A stretch of 28,189 nucleotides of DNA from Phycisphaeraceae bacterium (lineage in GTDB: Bacteria; Planctomycetota; Phycisphaerae; Phycisphaerales; Phycisphaeraceae). The stretch covers positions 1-28,189 of the forward strand of contig JADZET010000200.1 in assembly GCA_020850375.1 (NCBI GenBank), given 5' to 3'. Positions 1-8,018 of the stretch are shown piece after piece (positions within the stretch are counted from its first letter, which is position 1; the number at the start of each line of letters is the position of its first letter). Under the pieces are notes generated by a model. That model ran no database searches, was not told the origin of the DNA, and saw only the letters and a list, made by a program, of their open reading frames with translations. Position numbers and translations under genes: made by a program.

Positions 1-170
1 CCCAAGGTCCGAATGCGTCGGCCCTCTATGAATCCCTCAAAAACCAGCGCATCTTTGTCCGATACTTTGACCAGGACCGTCTGCGCGACCGCCTGCGGAT
101 CACCCTCGGCAGCCCCGAGCAGAACACGGCCCTCTTGAACGCCCTCGACCGCCTGATTCCCAAACCCTAA
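1..170 (+). CDS. hisC: Histidinol-phosphate aminotransferase, C-terminal end (partial)
   Basis: The reading frame is open from base 3 and stops at TAA 168-170, giving about 55 residues. The segment reads [14 protein letters not shown], then [20 protein letters not shown], then [12 protein letters not shown]. This matches the C-terminus of the PLP-dependent HisC family, where a short R-I-T-x-G stretch followed by E-x-N is the usual ending. HisC transfers an amino group from glutamate to imidazole-acetol phosphate in histidine synthesis, in the cytoplasm. The active-site lysine lies outside the window. The next gene is hisB, only 13 bases downstream, which supports a his operon. A related class I/II aminotransferase cannot be fully excluded, but the context favours HisC. 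Confidence 0.85.
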   Translation, partial: QGPNASALYESLKNQRIFVRYFDQDRLRDRLRITLGSPEQNTALLNALDRLIPKP

Positions 171-183
171 GCCCCGGTACACC

Positions 184-768
184 ATGCCCCGCACCGCACG
201 CCTCGAGCGCAAGACCAACGAGACCCAGATCACCCTCGAGCTCAACCTCGACGGCGGCCCCTACGCCAACCGCACCGGCGTGGGCTTCTTCGACCACATG
301 CTCGACCACGTCGCCCGCCACGGCCGGTTCGGCCTCAAGGTCGAGGCCAAGGGCGATCGCCACGTCGACGACCACCACACCGTCGAGGACGTCGGCATCG
401 TGCTGGGTCTGGCCCTCAAGCAAGCCCTCGGCGACAAGAAGGGCATCGAGCGCTACGGCTTCGCCTCGGTCCCCATGGACGAAGCGCTCGCCCAGGTCAG
501 CATCGACCTCTCCGGCCGGCCCGCCCTGGTCTTCGAGGCGGCCTTCAGCGATCCCGCGGGCAAGATCGGCTCGTTCGATGTCCCGCTGGTCCGCGAGTTC
601 CTCAACGCCCTGGTGAGCAATGGCCTGTTCAACTGCCACGTCCAGGCCAGCCGCGGCCAGAACGACCACCACGTCGCCGAGGCCATCTTCAAGGCCCTCG
701 GCCGCGCCCTGCGACAGGCCGTCAACATCACCGGCACCGACGTCCCGAGCACCAAGGGCTCGCTCTAA
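184..768 (+). CDS. hisB: Imidazoleglycerol-phosphate dehydratase
   Basis: The 194-residue protein has the usual length for monofunctional HisB, without a fused phosphatase domain. It converts imidazole glycerol phosphate to imidazole acetol phosphate in histidine synthesis. The manganese-binding histidine motifs are visible: FFDHMLDH near residues 35-42, DDHHTVED near residues 62-69, and NDHHVAEA near residues 160-167. The C-terminus ends in the family's STKGSL. The start ATG at 184 gives the standard N-terminus ([14 protein letters not shown]), although the upstream bases show no clear Shine-Dalgarno. It sits 13 bases after hisC, so the two are probably co-transcribed. The next gene is convergent. 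Confidence 0.96.
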   Translation: MPRTARLERKTNETQITLELNLDGGPYANRTGVGFFDHMLDHVARHGRFGLKVEAKGDRHVDDHHTVEDVGIVLGLALKQALGDKKGIERYGFASVPMDEALAQVSIDLSGRPALVFEAAFSDPAGKIGSFDVPLVREFLNALVSNGLFNCHVQASRGQNDHHVAEAIFKALGRALRQAVNITGTDVPSTKGSL

Positions 769-778
769 CCGTTTAGCG

Positions 779-795
779 GGCGATCGAAGATCGCC
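779..795. terminator. Short hairpin in the convergent hisB / gspK-like gap
   Basis: The bases form a perfect 7-bp stem (GGCGATC, loop GAA, GATCGCC) 11 bases after the hisB stop codon and about 50 bases beyond the stop of the opposing gene. Its place between convergent genes suits a transcription end signal on either strand. There is no T-run after the stem on either strand, so it is not a textbook intrinsic terminator. Confidence 0.35.
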
Positions 796-798
796 GTG

Positions 799-836
799 CC
801 CCCAACCCCCAAACCCCAACCCCCAATCCCCACCCC
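799..836 (-). repeat. Six-run C/G tract with G-quadruplex potential
   Basis: The + strand shows six runs of four or five C separated by one to three bases (799-803, 806-810, 814-817, 820-824, 828-831, 833-836). The minus strand therefore reads as repeated GGGG(G)TT units, resembling a telomere-type repeat. It begins just after the stop codon of the gspK-like gene, so it would lie in the 3' untranslated part of that transcript. A G-quadruplex in RNA or DNA is the natural structural reading. Function is unknown. Confidence 0.6.
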
Positions 837-841
837 TCCGC

Positions 842-3800
842 CTAATACCGATACATCGCCACGATCCGCACCTGGTTGTCCGGCCTGGGGCCCGTCAGCG
901 GACTAGCCGTAGGATCCCACGTCGTCGGCCCGACCACGCCGCTGCGGTCGAAGACGACGATCATCCGCGTCCGCTCGACCGGCCCCTTGCGGTAGTCGTC
1001 CGAGGGATACCCGCGGATCTCGATGTAGGCCGTGTAAACGTCGCTCCGCGTGGTGAAGAGCTGATTGAGGTAGCGGAAGCGAGCGGCCCGTTTCTGGGCC
1101 GAGCCTTCAACCTGAGTGATCACAGGCGTGACGCCAGAGACGATGCTGACTTCTTCCGGCGTGGGTGCAGCGGCCGTTCGCAGCGGGATAGCCCCGACCA
1201 GCGAATTCCAGCGGTTCATGTTCAGGTGTTCAGCCAGCGTCCCGGCCGGCAGATATGGGCTAGCGTAAGTACCGGCCGCCGCATCGGGCTGGAGCGTCAA
1301 GAGCTCACCGAGGCTGACAATGCCGCGAACATTGGTCCCGTTGATCTTGCCGAAGTTGGCAGGTACACCGGTGGAGTAGATCGTCCAGTTGCTGCGTCGA
1401 ACCGGCAGCGGATCTCCTTGCGACGCATTTCGATACATCACGATCGTCTGCGCCATCGCCTGGAGCTCGTCCAGCGGCTCGGGCAGGGGGGCGGCCATGG
1501 CGATCACGTGCATCGGGGCGGTGTTGATGTTGATCTTGCCCGGCACGAACAACTCCGGCGACCCCGTGCCGCTGGTGTAAAGGCCGTCTCCGTCGGCATT
1601 GGTGCGAAGGTCATCGTCGCCGTCGTCGTTGTCATTGTCGATGCCGTCGAACTGCGGGCTGATGGTGCTGATGGTCTCGAGCACCAGGGCCGCGTGCGAC
1701 ACCCCCGTCTCTAGCGGAACCGTCGCCGTCGGCGAGAAGTCCAGGAACAGACGCTTGACGATCTGCTCGACGCCGGTGCCCAACACGACAGGGTCATACG
1801 CCCCGCCGCGGGGATCGTTGGGGTCGGCCGTGAAGACCGTGTCGACGTAGTAGTCCAGCCAGTCGGGGAAGGTGTATGTGTTGCTAGTGGGGTAGATCGT
1901 GCTGCTGATCGCTCCGGTGGAGAAGCCCAGAATCGGCAGCGATGTCATCTCCGCTGGATTGACCATCGGCCGGTTGGGAATTGACAAGCGCAGGCCCTGC
2001 AAAGCAGCCAACTTGGGGTCAGGTGTGAATCCCTTGTTCGGGTCACCGAAATGGAAATTGGTTGTGGAGTAGCCGCCGTCCGGCCCCACGGCTTTTACTT
2101 GTGCCAGACCCAGATTAGACACGTAATAGGGGCCCTCGAACCCACCGAATTCACCTGGCCGAGCAAAGGCAACCTGGCGATGACCCTCCGTGGGAGAGAC
2201 GCTCGTAGGGGTGCCCGCCTGTATGTGTAGGCCATTGTTCGAGAAGCGGTCGTACGGGACATTATTGACCAGCAATTCAACCCATATGTCCTTCGCCTGA
2301 TCGAAGGAGATCAGAGGTGCGGTGGCAGTAAGCTCACGGGCACTGCTGCCCGCGGGAAGGCCAACCAGCAAGTTCAGTCCGGGGATATCGTCGTTTACGT
2401 TTGAGCCTGTCGACGACGCCCTCATGTAGAGGACCACGCTCTCACCGGGCCTGAGTATGGCCGGCAGATCTGCCCCGGTGAGTGTCCAGGAGTAGACATG
2501 GGTGGGTGACGAGCCCTGACCGATGACCAGTTTCAGATCCGTTCCACCCGCTAACAGCTCGGTTGTCACAATGTCTTGGTCGAATGGGTTGGCCAGTTCA
2601 ATGGCAAAGGCCTGAGAGTTCGGCTGATACCTCCAGATGTGGTGGGCTGGGTTTGCCGGATCATCCGCAAATTCGTCGTGGTCTGGGTCCGTGTTCGGAT
2701 CTAGCGACGACAGCAGATGCAAGTTGTACCGCCCCTGGAGGTAAACCTCGCGGATGAACGGCAGGCGTTCGAGGGCGTAGTACGTCGTGGTGCCCACCGC
2801 GATGCCCAGCGGCTGCGACCCGCCGGAGTTGGCGTTGTGGATCGCTGAGGTCATCCACGCCGCCGTCGCGTCGAGCTCGTCCGTGTCCATCTCCTGATAG
2901 GAGGCCCGTGGTGTGTTGCCGTGGCCGATGGTCAGGATCCGGAGCAGACGATCGCGCAGGTCTTCGATGTGGTCGTAAGGATCAGCCAGGTTGTTGGTTC
3001 CGGTGCCAGCGTCAAGCTGGTAACGAATGTTGGTACGCTGCGTGGGCGTAACGGCTCCGCCAGCGGCCGTGAAGTCCTGCGGCGGCAGCGGGAAGGCGCT
3101 CAGGCGCGCCTCATTCGCTCCCGGCGGGTCCCAGATCCCTGTCAGCTCGTTCGCCCCGCTCCAGGTCGTCAGCCACTTACGAATGTCGGGGTACGTCCGA
3201 CCGGACAAGGCCGTTGCCGGCAACACGGCATCCGAGCCGACGCCTTCGAAGAACTCGCGGACGTGCGGGCGGTCGTAGTCCGTCGTGGGGTTATAGGGGG
3301 CGCCCAGAGCCTGGAGGAAATTGTCCTCCTCCTGCTCCCATCGCGTGTTGCCGGGCAGGTGGGCCAGTCCCAGCCCGGTCGTGCTGCCGTAGTCGTCGAT
3401 GTAAGTTTCAAGGGATGTCTTGCCAAAGCGTGCCGATCGGACACCGTTGCCCAAGCGCAGAGCAATCTCATCCGCCGGGCCGAACCAGGCCGGATCGCGG
3501 CCGTACTGGCCGTAATTGATCAGGCCGGGCCACCACGGGTTGCCGGGTGCCGCTGAGTCGAAGGGCGCTCCCCAGTACCAAGCCGCCTCGCCCAGGCCCG
3601 GCCCAGATGGCCCCGACAAGCTCAGTCGTATCAGTTGGGCCGTCGTGCCGGAGAAAAGAATACCGCCGACAGCCATGGGATTAACGGACGTGCCGGGCTC
3701 GCTGGGCCAGCGTCTGGACAGCAGTGCAGACAGCGAATCGCTCCACCGGACATTGCCGGTTCGACCTGCCCGGCGAAGAAATCGGGACAGGTCCGCAGAC

Positions 3801-4798
3801 GTCGGCCAACCGGCGATGGGGGGGGCAAGGAAATGATTCGTCCCGTCATTGGTCTGCGGCGAGGCCGAATTGACGTTGATCATCGAGCTGTTGTCGATGA
3901 TCCGCACGGCCATGACGTAGTCGATGCCGTTGGCCTGCCGGATCGGCGCCCAGGTCCACCGGCTGTCCGGCACGCCGTCGCCGTCGACGTCGTAGCCGCG
4001 CGGCTGGTAGTCAGCTTTGTTGGCATACGGTGCCCCATTTACAGTTCCCGGCCGGTTGATCGTGGCCGGGTCCGTCGGATCCGTCGCTGTCGTCAGCGCC
4101 AAGACAGTCTGAGCGGGCAGCGTCCCCGCCGCATTGGCGAACAGCGGCAGGAACGAATCGGTATTGTTGGCCCCGTTGAATGGCGACATTCCGGGGTTGG
4201 GTAGGCTGGTCACCCACTCGATCGGCAGTTTCGATCCGTCTTTGGCCGTGGGCCGGGGCAGGTCGAGGAAGATGCCGTTGAGGTTGGTGATGTGCTCCCA
4301 GCCGTAGACGTTGTTGCCGACGATGGAGGGATTGAGGTCCGTTGGATACGACGACGCCAGCCACATGTCGTCAAGTTGGCCTCCGAGTGCATTCGCACCG
4401 CCGCTCCAGGTCTGCTGGTACTGCGTCGCCACGGGGAAACTGATTGCAGCGTTGGTCCAGGGATAGTCGTAGGGCTCGTCGAAAGCGGGCGTGGCGGGGT
4501 TGAGGAACTGCGGAGTGCCGCCGACCGGGTCATAGATCAGGTCGTCGCGCAGCACGTTCTTGATCTGCTCGATCGTCGCCGCGGCCACCTGGTCGCTCGT
4601 GCCCTTGTTCGCGGCCTGGTCGGTGGACATGCGGTCCAGGCGTGCCCGCTGCATGTAGGCCGTGCCCGCCAGGACCATCAGCACCAGCATCGCCACCACC
4701 AGGATCATCACCGACCCGCGCCGATCGGACCTCCGCCCAAGTTTCAGCCCCCGGCTCTGCCGGGGGGTACACGCGCTATTTCGCCGGTGATCAATCAT
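842..4798 (-). CDS. Giant GspK-like minor pseudopilin
   Basis: The 1318-residue protein begins with a short basic leader (RRSDRRGSV, residues 22-30) and one membrane helix at about residues 30-48 (MILVVAMLVLMVLAGTAYMQ). This is the GspK/PilX arrangement: glycine cleavage site, no Glu5. It carries the K-class motif twice: SMINVNSA at 305-312 and KININTAP at about 1088-1095. Acidic repeats that could bind calcium are DVDGDGVPDSRW (270-281) and DGIDNDNDDGDDDLR just before the second motif. Typical GspK has about 300-350 residues, so this one is roughly four times longer. It should sit at the tip of a pseudopilus in the inner membrane and periplasm. I chose ATG 4798 because GAAAGGTGGT lies a few bases upstream; the frame stays open to 4870 without such a site. 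It is the last gene of the pilus-like operon. The K assignment is from motif and gene order; the large central part is unrecognised. Confidence 0.75.
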   Translation of the reverse strand: MIDHRRNSACTPRQSRGLKLGRRSDRRGSVMILVVAMLVLMVLAGTAYMQRARLDRMSTDQAANKGTSDQVAAATIEQIKNVLRDDLIYDPVGGTPQFLNPATPAFDEPYDYPWTNAAISFPVATQYQQTWSGGANALGGQLDDMWLASSYPTDLNPSIVGNNVYGWEHITNLNGIFLDLPRPTAKDGSKLPIEWVTSLPNPGMSPFNGANNTDSFLPLFANAAGTLPAQTVLALTTATDPTDPATINRPGTVNGAPYANKADYQPRGYDVDGDGVPDSRWTWAPIRQANGIDYVMAVRIIDNSSMINVNSASPQTNDGTNHFLAPPIAGWPTSADLSRFLRRAGRTGNVRWSDSLSALLSRRWPSEPGTSVNPMAVGGILFSGTTAQLIRLSLSGPSGPGLGEAAWYWGAPFDSAAPGNPWWPGLINYGQYGRDPAWFGPADEIALRLGNGVRSARFGKTSLETYIDDYGSTTGLGLAHLPGNTRWEQEEDNFLQALGAPYNPTTDYDRPHVREFFEGVGSDAVLPATALSGRTYPDIRKWLTTWSGANELTGIWDPPGANEARLSAFPLPPQDFTAAGGAVTPTQRTNIRYQLDAGTGTNNLADPYDHIEDLRDRLLRILTIGHGNTPRASYQEMDTDELDATAAWMTSAIHNANSGGSQPLGIAVGTTTYYALERLPFIREVYLQGRYNLHLLSSLDPNTDPDHDEFADDPANPAHHIWRYQPNSQAFAIELANPFDQDIVTTELLAGGTDLKLVIGQGSSPTHVYSWTLTGADLPAILRPGESVVLYMRASSTGSNVNDDIPGLNLLVGLPAGSSARELTATAPLISFDQAKDIWVELLVNNVPYDRFSNNGLHIQAGTPTSVSPTEGHRQVAFARPGEFGGFEGPYYVSNLGLAQVKAVGPDGGYSTTNFHFGDPNKGFTPDPKLAALQGLRLSIPNRPMVNPAEMTSLPILGFSTGAISSTIYPTSNTYTFPDWLDYYVDTVFTADPNDPRGGAYDPVVLGTGVEQIVKRLFLDFSPTATVPLETGVSHAALVLETISTISPQFDGIDNDNDDGDDDLRTNADGDGLYTSGTGSPELFVPGKININTAPMHVIAMAAPLPEPLDELQAMAQTIVMYRNASQGDPLPVRRSNWTIYSTGVPANFGKINGTNVRGIVSLGELLTLQPDAAAGTYASPYLPAGTLAEHLNMNRWNSLVGAIPLRTAAAPTPEEVSIVSGVTPVITQVEGSAQKRAARFRYLNQLFTTRSDVYTAYIEIRGYPSDDYRKGPVERTRMIVVFDRSGVVGPTTWDPTASPLTGPRPDNQVRIVAMYRY

Positions 4799-4828
4799 GC
4801 GGCACCACCTTTCACGCGAATCCAAGCT

Positions 4829-4868
4829 CCCCCATCCCCATCTCCCCAGTTCCTCACCCCGTGCCCCC
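4829..4868 (-). repeat. G-run tract upstream of the gspK-like gene
   Basis: The + strand holds C runs at 4829-4833, 4836-4839, 4844-4847, 4857-4860 and 4864-4868, so the minus (coding) strand has five G runs of four or five between the gspJ-like stop (4872) and the gspK-like start (4798). It could fold as a G-quadruplex just ahead of the ribosome-binding site. A similar tract lies after the same gene at 799-836. Confidence 0.5.
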
Positions 4869-4871
4869 ACT

Positions 4872-6788
4872 TCACGGCCGCGGACGGTTCACGGGCAGGA
4901 TCACCTCGAACCACTGCCCGGGGATCCCGTCGGCCCCGTCGACCAGCCGGCCCGAGGAATCATGCATCCGCCACCGCACCCGCAGCAGGTAGGGCCACGT
5001 GCTCCACTTGGGGTTCGAGTCGTCGTGCCGGAACACAAACGCCGCGTCGGCGTGCGGCATGTTGGGAGCGGGGTCGTAGGCCTCGAAATTGTTCAGGCCG
5101 GGCACAAAGGTCAGATTGCCCGCGGGCAAGGTCGGCGGCTCAAGCGAGTCATAGGTGCCATTCGTCGCCGGCTGATTGGCGAAGGCTGTCCACCAGGCAA
5201 GGTTTCCATGCCGATAGCGGAAACGCAGCCCATGCTTGTCCTGGCCCTGGATGTCCGCGGGCAGTGGCAGGCCAGGAATGGCGTGTGTCGATGGACCCGC
5301 CTCATCGTCGGCGGGGAAGAAATCGAGCGCGAACTCGACGATGAAGTCGCTGACGCCCTGCATGAAGTAGGGGTGCGTCTGGGCGAACTGGTATGCCCCG
5401 AACCGACGGTCCGGGTCGCCGTCGACGTACGTCGGCCGCGGCACGACGCGCAGGTGCTTGACGCCAAAGGTCAGCGGATAGACCCGGTTACGGTATTGCC
5501 CGATGTTTGCGAGCAGTGTGGCTCCACCCGTGGGATAGCCCGCGACATAATACGGACTGCCTGTGTTGGTTTTTCGGGGATCGTCCATCTCCCAGATCGT
5601 CGTCGCGTCATTCGAGAGGCTAGGGAGAAGCACGCTCCCCCCCACGAGCATGCCGCCGCCGCCGACCCGTGCCCCCCACGTGGTCGGGTCATCGAACGTC
5701 ATATACGCCACGTCGGTCAGCCCCATGTAGAGCTTCGGCGGCACCTGATTGGGCAGGCTCGAGCTGTAGCCCACGACGTCCGCGTTGTAGCTCGCGGCGC
5801 TGTAGTTGCCGCTGCCATTGGCGTGGATGGTCTGGTTCATCCTGCTATCGGTGCCCTCGGCCTGACCGGGCAGCGCCATCCCCCCATCCCGCATGAACAG
5901 CGCCTGGCGGCCGAGGCCCCACTGCGAGGCCAACTCGTTGTCGACCACCAACGGCTTGCGCGTCTCGGGGTCCTGAAGGCTCGTGTCCGGCCGCTGCCCG
6001 AGCAGGCCGGGCTTCTGCGCGTCGTTGTAGGGCGGCGGGTTAGTATTGTTCGCCGGGGCGACGGTCAGGTCCTCGTTGGTGTTCGGATTGTCATACGGAT
6101 CGCCCAGCGAGGTCGAGCGCAGGATGTGGCCGTACCAGACGCGGATGAACTTGCAGTCCTGCTCGACGTGCTCGGGCGTGAGGTTGTTGTTGGCCGAGGG
6201 GGCGATCGGCTGCTCATCCCCGCGGGCGCGGATGAAGATCAGTTGATCGCTGCGGACGCGAGGCAGGGCCCGGCGGTCGCCGGGGGTGGCCGCGGGGAAG
6301 TGGTCCAGCGGGTTCTCGTCGTGGTCGTCCGACCCGTCGCGGATCCAGACGCCCTGGCCGCCCGGGGCGGTGACCGGGGCGTTGATCTCCTTCTGGAGGA
6401 TGATCAGCATGCCCCCCCGCCCGTTCTTTTTCTCCATCCCCGGCGTCGCCCCGGGGACCGTGCCGTCGGGCCCGAGCATCATCGCTGCGTCGGTCCGCAA
6501 CTGCTCGACCATCACCCGCGAGTTCTGGATCACCTGGCTCAGCCCGATGCCGTAGCCCACCGTCTTCTCCGTGCCCGAGAAGATCTGCTGGATCGCCACG
6601 AGCATGAACACCGTCAGCCCGATGGCCACGAGCAGCTCCAGCAGCGTGAACCCCCCCCGCCCCCGGAAGCGCCCCCGCCCCCGGAAGTCTTTCCCGGGGT
6701 TGGATCGCGACGGGGCCGGCCTCGGGGAGTCGAGGCGACGGCTGCGAGCGAGAATGTTTCGACGTGTCGTCGTCATGGCGGGCCTCAT
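4872..6788 (-). CDS. GspJ-like pseudopilin with type IV prepilin signal
   Basis: The 638-residue protein has an arginine-rich leader of about 46 residues, then the prepilin peptidase motif G-FTLLELLVAIGLTVFML (cleavage after Gly46, Glu5 present), followed by a membrane/assembly helix to about residue 70. The remainder is a long soluble domain of unassigned fold. Members of the J class usually have about 200 residues. ATG 6788 overlaps the stop of the preceding gene (ATGA), which implies translational coupling; a second ATG at 6776 (MTTTRR) is possible. The leader contains a short R-G-rich repeat (see 6654-6687). A prepilin peptidase encoded elsewhere must process it. The J label rests on position after an I-like gene and before the K-like gene. 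The prepilin signal itself is certain. Confidence 0.78.
   Translation of the reverse strand: MRPAMTTTRRNILARSRRLDSPRPAPSRSNPGKDFRGRGRFRGRGGFTLLELLVAIGLTVFMLVAIQQIFSGTEKTVGYGIGLSQVIQNSRVMVEQLRTDAAMMLGPDGTVPGATPGMEKKNGRGGMLIILQKEINAPVTAPGGQGVWIRDGSDDHDENPLDHFPAATPGDRRALPRVRSDQLIFIRARGDEQPIAPSANNNLTPEHVEQDCKFIRVWYGHILRSTSLGDPYDNPNTNEDLTVAPANNTNPPPYNDAQKPGLLGQRPDTSLQDPETRKPLVVDNELASQWGLGRQALFMRDGGMALPGQAEGTDSRMNQTIHANGSGNYSAASYNADVVGYSSSLPNQVPPKLYMGLTDVAYMTFDDPTTWGARVGGGGMLVGGSVLLPSLSNDATTIWEMDDPRKTNTGSPYYVAGYPTGGATLLANIGQYRNRVYPLTFGVKHLRVVPRPTYVDGDPDRRFGAYQFAQTHPYFMQGVSDFIVEFALDFFPADDEAGPSTHAIPGLPLPADIQGQDKHGLRFRYRHGNLAWWTAFANQPATNGTYDSLEPPTLPAGNLTFVPGLNNFEAYDPAPNMPHADAAFVFRHDDSNPKWSTWPYLLRVRWRMHDSSGRLVDGADGIPGQWFEVILPVNRPRP
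6654..6687 (-). repeat. 18-bp tandem duplication in the gspJ-like leader
   Basis: A 16-base unit (cccccgcccccggaag on the + strand) occurs at 6654-6669 and again at 6672-6687, with period 18. On the coding strand it yields F-R-G-R-G-R then F-R-G-R-G-G, directly ahead of the pilin FTLLE motif. It is in frame and only lengthens the basic leader. Confidence 0.8.
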
Positions 6789-8014
6789 CGGATCACCACC
6801 CCCTGCACGGGGACGACCTTGACCAGAGCGCTGCGGCCGGGCGAGAGCACGTAGTTGCTGTAACTCGCCCCGGCCGACTTGGGCCGCGCCGGCGGCACGG
6901 CGTACCAGATCCAGATGGTGTGATCCGACTGGAGCAGCCCCGTGGTATTGTCGAACCAGTTTTGCGGGCAGCGGATCGCGCCGTTGAGCGTGACCTCTTC
7001 CTCGTGGGCTGTTACCACCGTGTGGACCTTGCCCCATTGGTCGATGATCAGGTCCGTCGGCCGGATCTTGAGGTTCTCGTAGGTGCTGTAGCCCTCCGCC
7101 ACCGGCCGGGGCTGGTTGGCGCCGCTGAACTGGTTGCCGGCGTTGTCGATCTGGACGAGGTTGTAGGGAATATTGTTGCGGTGGAAGGACAGCTTCGTGC
7201 CATCGGTGCCCTGACGGATCACGGTCCGGATCGCGCAGATCTTCGGAACCCACGGCGCCTCGGGAGCGTAGTTGTTGCCGATACTGATGAAGGGACGGGG
7301 ATTGATCAGGTCATGACTGTCTCGGAATGGTGATGGGGGATCCTCGCCACGATTCGCGTACGGCATGCCGCCGGGATTGATGTTGTTGATCAGGTTGAAG
7401 TCCGTCGAATCAAAGGTGTAGATGTACTTGGCGCTGCCGCCGGGGCTGAGCTCCGCGTACTGCCCTTCCTGCGGGCGAAGGATCAGCACGTAGATCACGA
7501 AGTCGTCCGGCTGAGGGGGCGTGGAATTCCTGACCCGCAGAACCATCGGCACCCAGAAGTAGCTCCGCTCGGAGACCTCGGCCAGATTGCTCGGATAGCT
7601 GCGATCAGCCACGGACCATTTCTCAAGGAGGTGGCGGTTCCCATTCGCACGGCTGACGATCGGCAGGGCCCAGAGGCCGGGTTGGTCGGGCACGTCCCCA
7701 GTGTTGACGGGGGAAGGGTAGGGGTAGTTCGTGCCCCCGCCGGTGACATTGACCAGCTCGCTGAGCAGGATCGGCCGCGCCCTCAGCGTCGCCTCGGCGT
7801 GACGGGCGACCTGGTCGGCGGTGACGTCCTCGACGGCCTGCTTCTGGAGCGTGATCGCCGCCGGCAGCAGCGACGCCACGGCCGCGAAGCCGACGACGAA
7901 GATGCCCATCGCCAGCATCACCTCGAGCACGGTGAAGCCGGCGCGCGCCGCCCCGGCCGTCCGCTTCGCGGGTGTCGCCGTCATCCCGGGCTGTCGCATC
8001 GTCCGCCGTCGCAT
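6785..8014 (-). CDS. GspI/PilV-like pseudopilin
   Basis: The 409-residue protein has a basic leader of 26 residues and the prepilin motif G-FTVLEVMLAMGIFVVGFA (cleavage after Gly26, Glu at mature position 5), then a hydrophobic helix to about residue 50. The E-V-M-x-A-x-G-I-F pattern resembles the I/V class. The long C-terminal part is not recognised; I-class proteins normally have 110-150 residues. It begins 4-7 bases after the stop of the H-like gene (TAG 8019-8021): either GTG 8017 or ATG 8014. GGAG lies about 9 bases before the ATG, so I prefer 8014. Its stop overlaps the start of the J-like gene. It would be a minor pseudopilin helping to form the tip complex with J and K. Confidence 0.8.
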   Translation of the reverse strand: MRRRTMRQPGMTATPAKRTAGAARAGFTVLEVMLAMGIFVVGFAAVASLLPAAITLQKQAVEDVTADQVARHAEATLRARPILLSELVNVTGGGTNYPYPSPVNTGDVPDQPGLWALPIVSRANGNRHLLEKWSVADRSYPSNLAEVSERSYFWVPMVLRVRNSTPPQPDDFVIYVLILRPQEGQYAELSPGGSAKYIYTFDSTDFNLINNINPGGMPYANRGEDPPSPFRDSHDLINPRPFISIGNNYAPEAPWVPKICAIRTVIRQGTDGTKLSFHRNNIPYNLVQIDNAGNQFSGANQPRPVAEGYSTYENLKIRPTDLIIDQWGKVHTVVTAHEEEVTLNGAIRCPQNWFDNTTGLLQSDHTIWIWYAVPPARPKSAGASYSNYVLSPGRSALVKVVPVQGVVIR

Positions 8015-8018
8015 CACG

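Noticed and set aside
4799..4870. Longer N-terminus of the gspK-like gene starting at 4870
   Set aside because: The extra 24 residues lack a ribosome-binding site and pass through the G-run tract, whereas ATG 4798 has GAAAGGTGGT upstream and gives a leader of normal length.
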